NCBI GenBank assembly: GCA_905182405.1 | Contig: CAJJBQ010000001.1 | Location: 248,001-312,000 of the forward strand | DNA: 64,000 nt | Origin: Akkermansiaceae bacterium | GTDB lineage: Bacteria; Verrucomicrobiota; Verrucomicrobiia; Verrucomicrobiales; Akkermansiaceae | Reading direction: 5' to 3' | Part shown: piece by piece, positions 61,842-64,000 of the stretch | Position numbering within the stretch: the first letter of the stretch is position 1 | Layout: every line of letters starts with the position of its first letter | The notes under the pieces: model-generated | What the model was told of the DNA's origin: nothing | Seen by the model: the letters and a program-made list of their open reading frames with translations, nothing else | Database searches by the model: none | Position numbers and translations under genes: made by a program

Positions 61842-64000
61842 ATGAGATCATTTAAACGCGAAATACTTCATTCAGGGTTGGTTGCCTTGGGCCTGATTTA
61901 TATCCTGCTAACGGGGGTTGATCTCGATTATCATCGAGTGGGCTGGGGAGTGTTCCTTTTGGGATTCTCTGTTTTTCTCGTCGTGGTGAAGCTGGGTGGT
62001 TCGATACAGCCGAAGGCTTCTTTCTTGGCTGCTGTAGGTTTTGCTGGAAGCTACTTCATCGTCCGAGCTCTCCTGGGTGGTCCGGTGGGGCTGGCCGTAT
62101 CCGAGAGCTTTCTGGTGGTCATTTTTCTTGGGATTTACTTTGCGATCTCCCAGGCCGGTTCATCATTTCTCAAAGTCCTGCTCTTCGCAGTGCTGGGAAT
62201 GAGCTTGGCGCAGATTGTGGCAGCGATAATTCAGTTGACCTCTGAGCAGCCCTTTTATGTTTTCTCAAATATTCAGAACAAGCTACCAGGCCTCTCGGGA
62301 TTCTTCGGGCATTACAATCCGTTTGCAGCATTCTGTAATGTGAGTCTTCTTGTTCTCTTACCAGTTCCCTTTCTGGTGAACATGCGGGCGATTTGGAAAG
62401 TTTGCCTTTTTGTGGTGATGGGACTTTTGGTGGCGGCGACTTGGTTCAGCGGATCCCGTGGTGGTTGGCTGGGCCTTACTGGTGGGGTGGGAGTTTCGCT
62501 GTTCGCTTTTTGGTGGACGCTACATTCGAGCAAAAGCCCGCGGGCGTTCCTCGCCGGAATTATCGCGGTGGTGGGGTTGGTGATTGGACTCAGTACTAGC
62601 TGGGCAGTCATTTCTTATAAAACTGCGGAACGAAAAGGCGAAGGGGCTTCAGCTGAATCAACCATAGTCACTGGGGGGGTGAGGTCATCTCTTCAAGGAA
62701 TGGCCTTTGACAGTTTTTTGGAATCACCCGTAGTTGGTCATGGAGCGAGAGCCTTTTCCTACAAGGTCATTCAGGATTGGGACACGGAGCGTCTCTACAG
62801 CTTCACTGGAGACCCTGAGTTCGTCCATAATGAGTATCTTGAGACTTTAAGCTCATATGGGTTTGTTGGGTTTATTTTGGTTCTACTCGGATTGGGATCC
62901 CATGGCGTGAAGGGGGCGGTCGCGTTGGTAGATCGACCGCAAGGAGCTGAAGAAGCTCTCGAGCGGGCTTTTAAAGTGGGTGCTTACGGAGCGCTCGCGG
63001 CTCTTCTTCTTCAGTCCTATTTTAGTTTCTTAATGCACGTTCCGGCATTGATTGGATATTGTGCGGTGCTTGTCGCGATTCTGGCTCGAGGAGGCTCGAG
63101 AGAAAATCCCGGAAAATTGGGGAGTGGCTCGAGAGGAATTTGTTCATTACTCATCGCAGTGCTGACGATCTTCGCCGGGGCTCGCGCAGGGGTGGCAGAT
63201 TTTTGGGCTCGAAAAGCAAACAATTACGCCGAAGATCGGGGAAACATCAATGCTCAGTCGGCCACTATTTCAGCGCTTTGGAAGGCCGGTGAAGCCAGCA
63301 AAAGCCCTGAACACTACGAAATAGCGGGCCAAGCTGCGATGGCGTATGCGAATCAAGCGAAAGAGGTGGGAGATAGCGAATTTGTTGCCCAGTTTAATCA
63401 CGATGCAAAAGTGTCCTTCGAGCAGGCACTTGTTGTGAACCCTTATTCGCAGGTTGCCATTGCCAGTTTACCAAGGACCTTGGATTCTGAGGGAGATTAC
63501 AAAGGTTCCGAACCACTGCATCAATTGGCGGTTGAAAGACTTTCAACGAGGGAGCATCATCTTGGGGTTAATTACCACGCAGGACGAAGCTCCTTTTATA
63601 GAGCGCTCCAGCTCCTACGAAAAGGTAAGGAAAACGAAGCACGACGCTGCTTGCGCTTGGCAAGTGCAAGAATCAAGAATCACCAGCGTCTGGAGAAATG
63701 GCCGGGTCCGACAGGTGAACGCAAGGAGTTCGTTGAACAGGTGCTTCGCTGGGATGCCCTATTGGATGGAGAGAATCTCTACAGGGCGGGCCACCAAACA
63801 TGGATGAAGCGTGATCCAGAGCGTGGGCTGGCCTTGATGCTGGAAGCCAAAAAGAGGTATGACAAAGCCCAGCCGATTCTCCGGGGGCGTCAATCGATTT
63901 GGAATGTGCAAAGCGGATTGCTGCTTGAGCATATCGCGCAGATTAAAGCTGGGAGAATCGCCCCGGCAGAGATTTCTGGCGAAGAGGTAGAACGAATTGC
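61842..64000 (+). CDS. O-antigen ligase-like polymerase with long C-terminal tail (runs off the window)
   Basis: The frame opens at ATG 61842 and is still open at base 64000 (over 719 codons). It has about eleven helices, an LPGLSGFFGHYNPFAAFCN segment and the Wzy_C-type motif SPVVGHGARAFSYK with EFVHNEYLETLSSYGFVG, where the conserved HNxxLE-like loop lies. The C-terminal about 250 residues are hydrophilic and helical, resembling TPR-type repeats (FEQALVVNPYSQVA), as in several EPS polymerases. It starts 14 bases after the sugar transferase stop. It is the second Wzy-like protein of the locus. Confidence 0.85.
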   Translation, partial: MRSFKREILHSGLVALGLIYILLTGVDLDYHRVGWGVFLLGFSVFLVVVKLGGSIQPKASFLAAVGFAGSYFIVRALLGGPVGLAVSESFLVVIFLGIYFAISQAGSSFLKVLLFAVLGMSLAQIVAAIIQLTSEQPFYVFSNIQNKLPGLSGFFGHYNPFAAFCNVSLLVLLPVPFLVNMRAIWKVCLFVVMGLLVAATWFSGSRGGWLGLTGGVGVSLFAFWWTLHSSKSPRAFLAGIIAVVGLVIGLSTSWAVISYKTAERKGEGASAESTIVTGGVRSSLQGMAFDSFLESPVVGHGARAFSYKVIQDWDTERLYSFTGDPEFVHNEYLETLSSYGFVGFILVLLGLGSHGVKGAVALVDRPQGAEEALERAFKVGAYGALAALLLQSYFSFLMHVPALIGYCAVLVAILARGGSRENPGKLGSGSRGICSLLIAVLTIFAGARAGVADFWARKANNYAEDRGNINAQSATISALWKAGEASKSPEHYEIAGQAAMAYANQAKEVGDSEFVAQFNHDAKVSFEQALVVNPYSQVAIASLPRTLDSEGDYKGSEPLHQLAVERLSTREHHLGVNYHAGRSSFYRALQLLRKGKENEARRCLRLASARIKNHQRLEKWPGPTGERKEFVEQVLRWDALLDGENLYRAGHQTWMKRDPERGLALMLEAKKRYDKAQPILRGRQSIWNVQSGLLLEHIAQIKAGRIAPAEISGEEVERI

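Noticed and set aside
1..64000. CRISPR array, tRNA, rRNA, intact insertion sequence or prophage
   Set aside because: No spaced direct repeats, cloverleaf sequence, rRNA segments, transposase or phage structural genes were recognised by eye.

Overview
The window looks like a chromosomal segment of a Verrucomicrobiota bacterium, probably Verrucomicrobiales. The evidence is gene content: DUF1080 proteins beside Gfo/Idh/MocA oxidoreductases (one with a twin-arginine leader), an adjacent DUF1800/DUF1501 pair, an exosortase with a separate EpsI protein, and a long-form IspG. No rRNA or tRNA gene was seen to anchor the taxonomy, so this rests on gene-family flavour only.

The first 24 kb is a mosaic of housekeeping and accessory genes. 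In order: a membrane Ser/Thr kinase with a C-type-lectin-like outer domain (cut by the window start), a truncated haemoglobin, a CPBP protease overlapping thiL, a TraB/GumN-like protein, an overlapping ispG-clpS-DUF2017 operon, a decayed patch (RHS fragment plus a group II intron-like RNA relic), a GT9 glycosyltransferase, a DUF1287 protein, and a broken DUF3472 gene. Next come a Spy/CpxP-like protein and a thioredoxin-like gene interrupted by one in-frame UGA directly after a Cys-Val (a candidate selenoprotein or a nonsense mutant). Then follow an EEP-family hydrolase, a DUF1080 protein, a frameshifted SNF2 helicase with microsatellite-like repeats in its coding region, and a TAT-exported oxidoreductase. 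A tight operon nagB-araC-MFS-small membrane protein-oxidoreductase-DUF1080 (19365-24257) looks like a sugar or amino-sugar/3-keto-glycoside uptake and breakdown unit.

From about 24.6 kb to the end of the window lies one very large exopolysaccharide (EPS) locus, nearly all on the + strand. It opens with its own control module: a GbsR/MarR-type regulator, a NusG-family paralogue, two copies of the same 18-bp near-palindrome (before the regulator gene and before the EPS operon), and an ops-like GGCGGCAGCGTG 16 nt before the first biosynthetic gene. The genes then supply GDP-fucose (fcl, gmd), a WecG-type transferase, O-acylation (MBOAT plus SGNH-like partner), PAPS (cysC, cysD, cysN, with an unknown secreted protein between cysD and cysN), a nitroreductase-like protein, a flippase, a pyruvyl-transferase-like protein, a CAP59-like glycosyltransferase, a Wzy-like polymerase, five further glycosyltransferases, an aldo/keto reductase, a GMC oxidoreductase, an APH-like kinase and two nucleotidyltransferase/P-loop-kinase-like proteins.

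The 3' part (55-64 kb) holds DUF1800, DUF1501, exosortase, EpsI, the initiating polyprenyl-phosphate sugar transferase, and an O-antigen ligase-like protein with a long C-terminal tail that runs off the window. The simplest reading is a sulfated (or sulfate-ready), acylated, fucose-containing surface polysaccharide coupled to an exosortase, controlled by one DNA-binding regulator and one processive antiterminator. No sulfotransferase, outer-membrane export protein, BY-kinase or PEP-CTERM substrate was found in the window.
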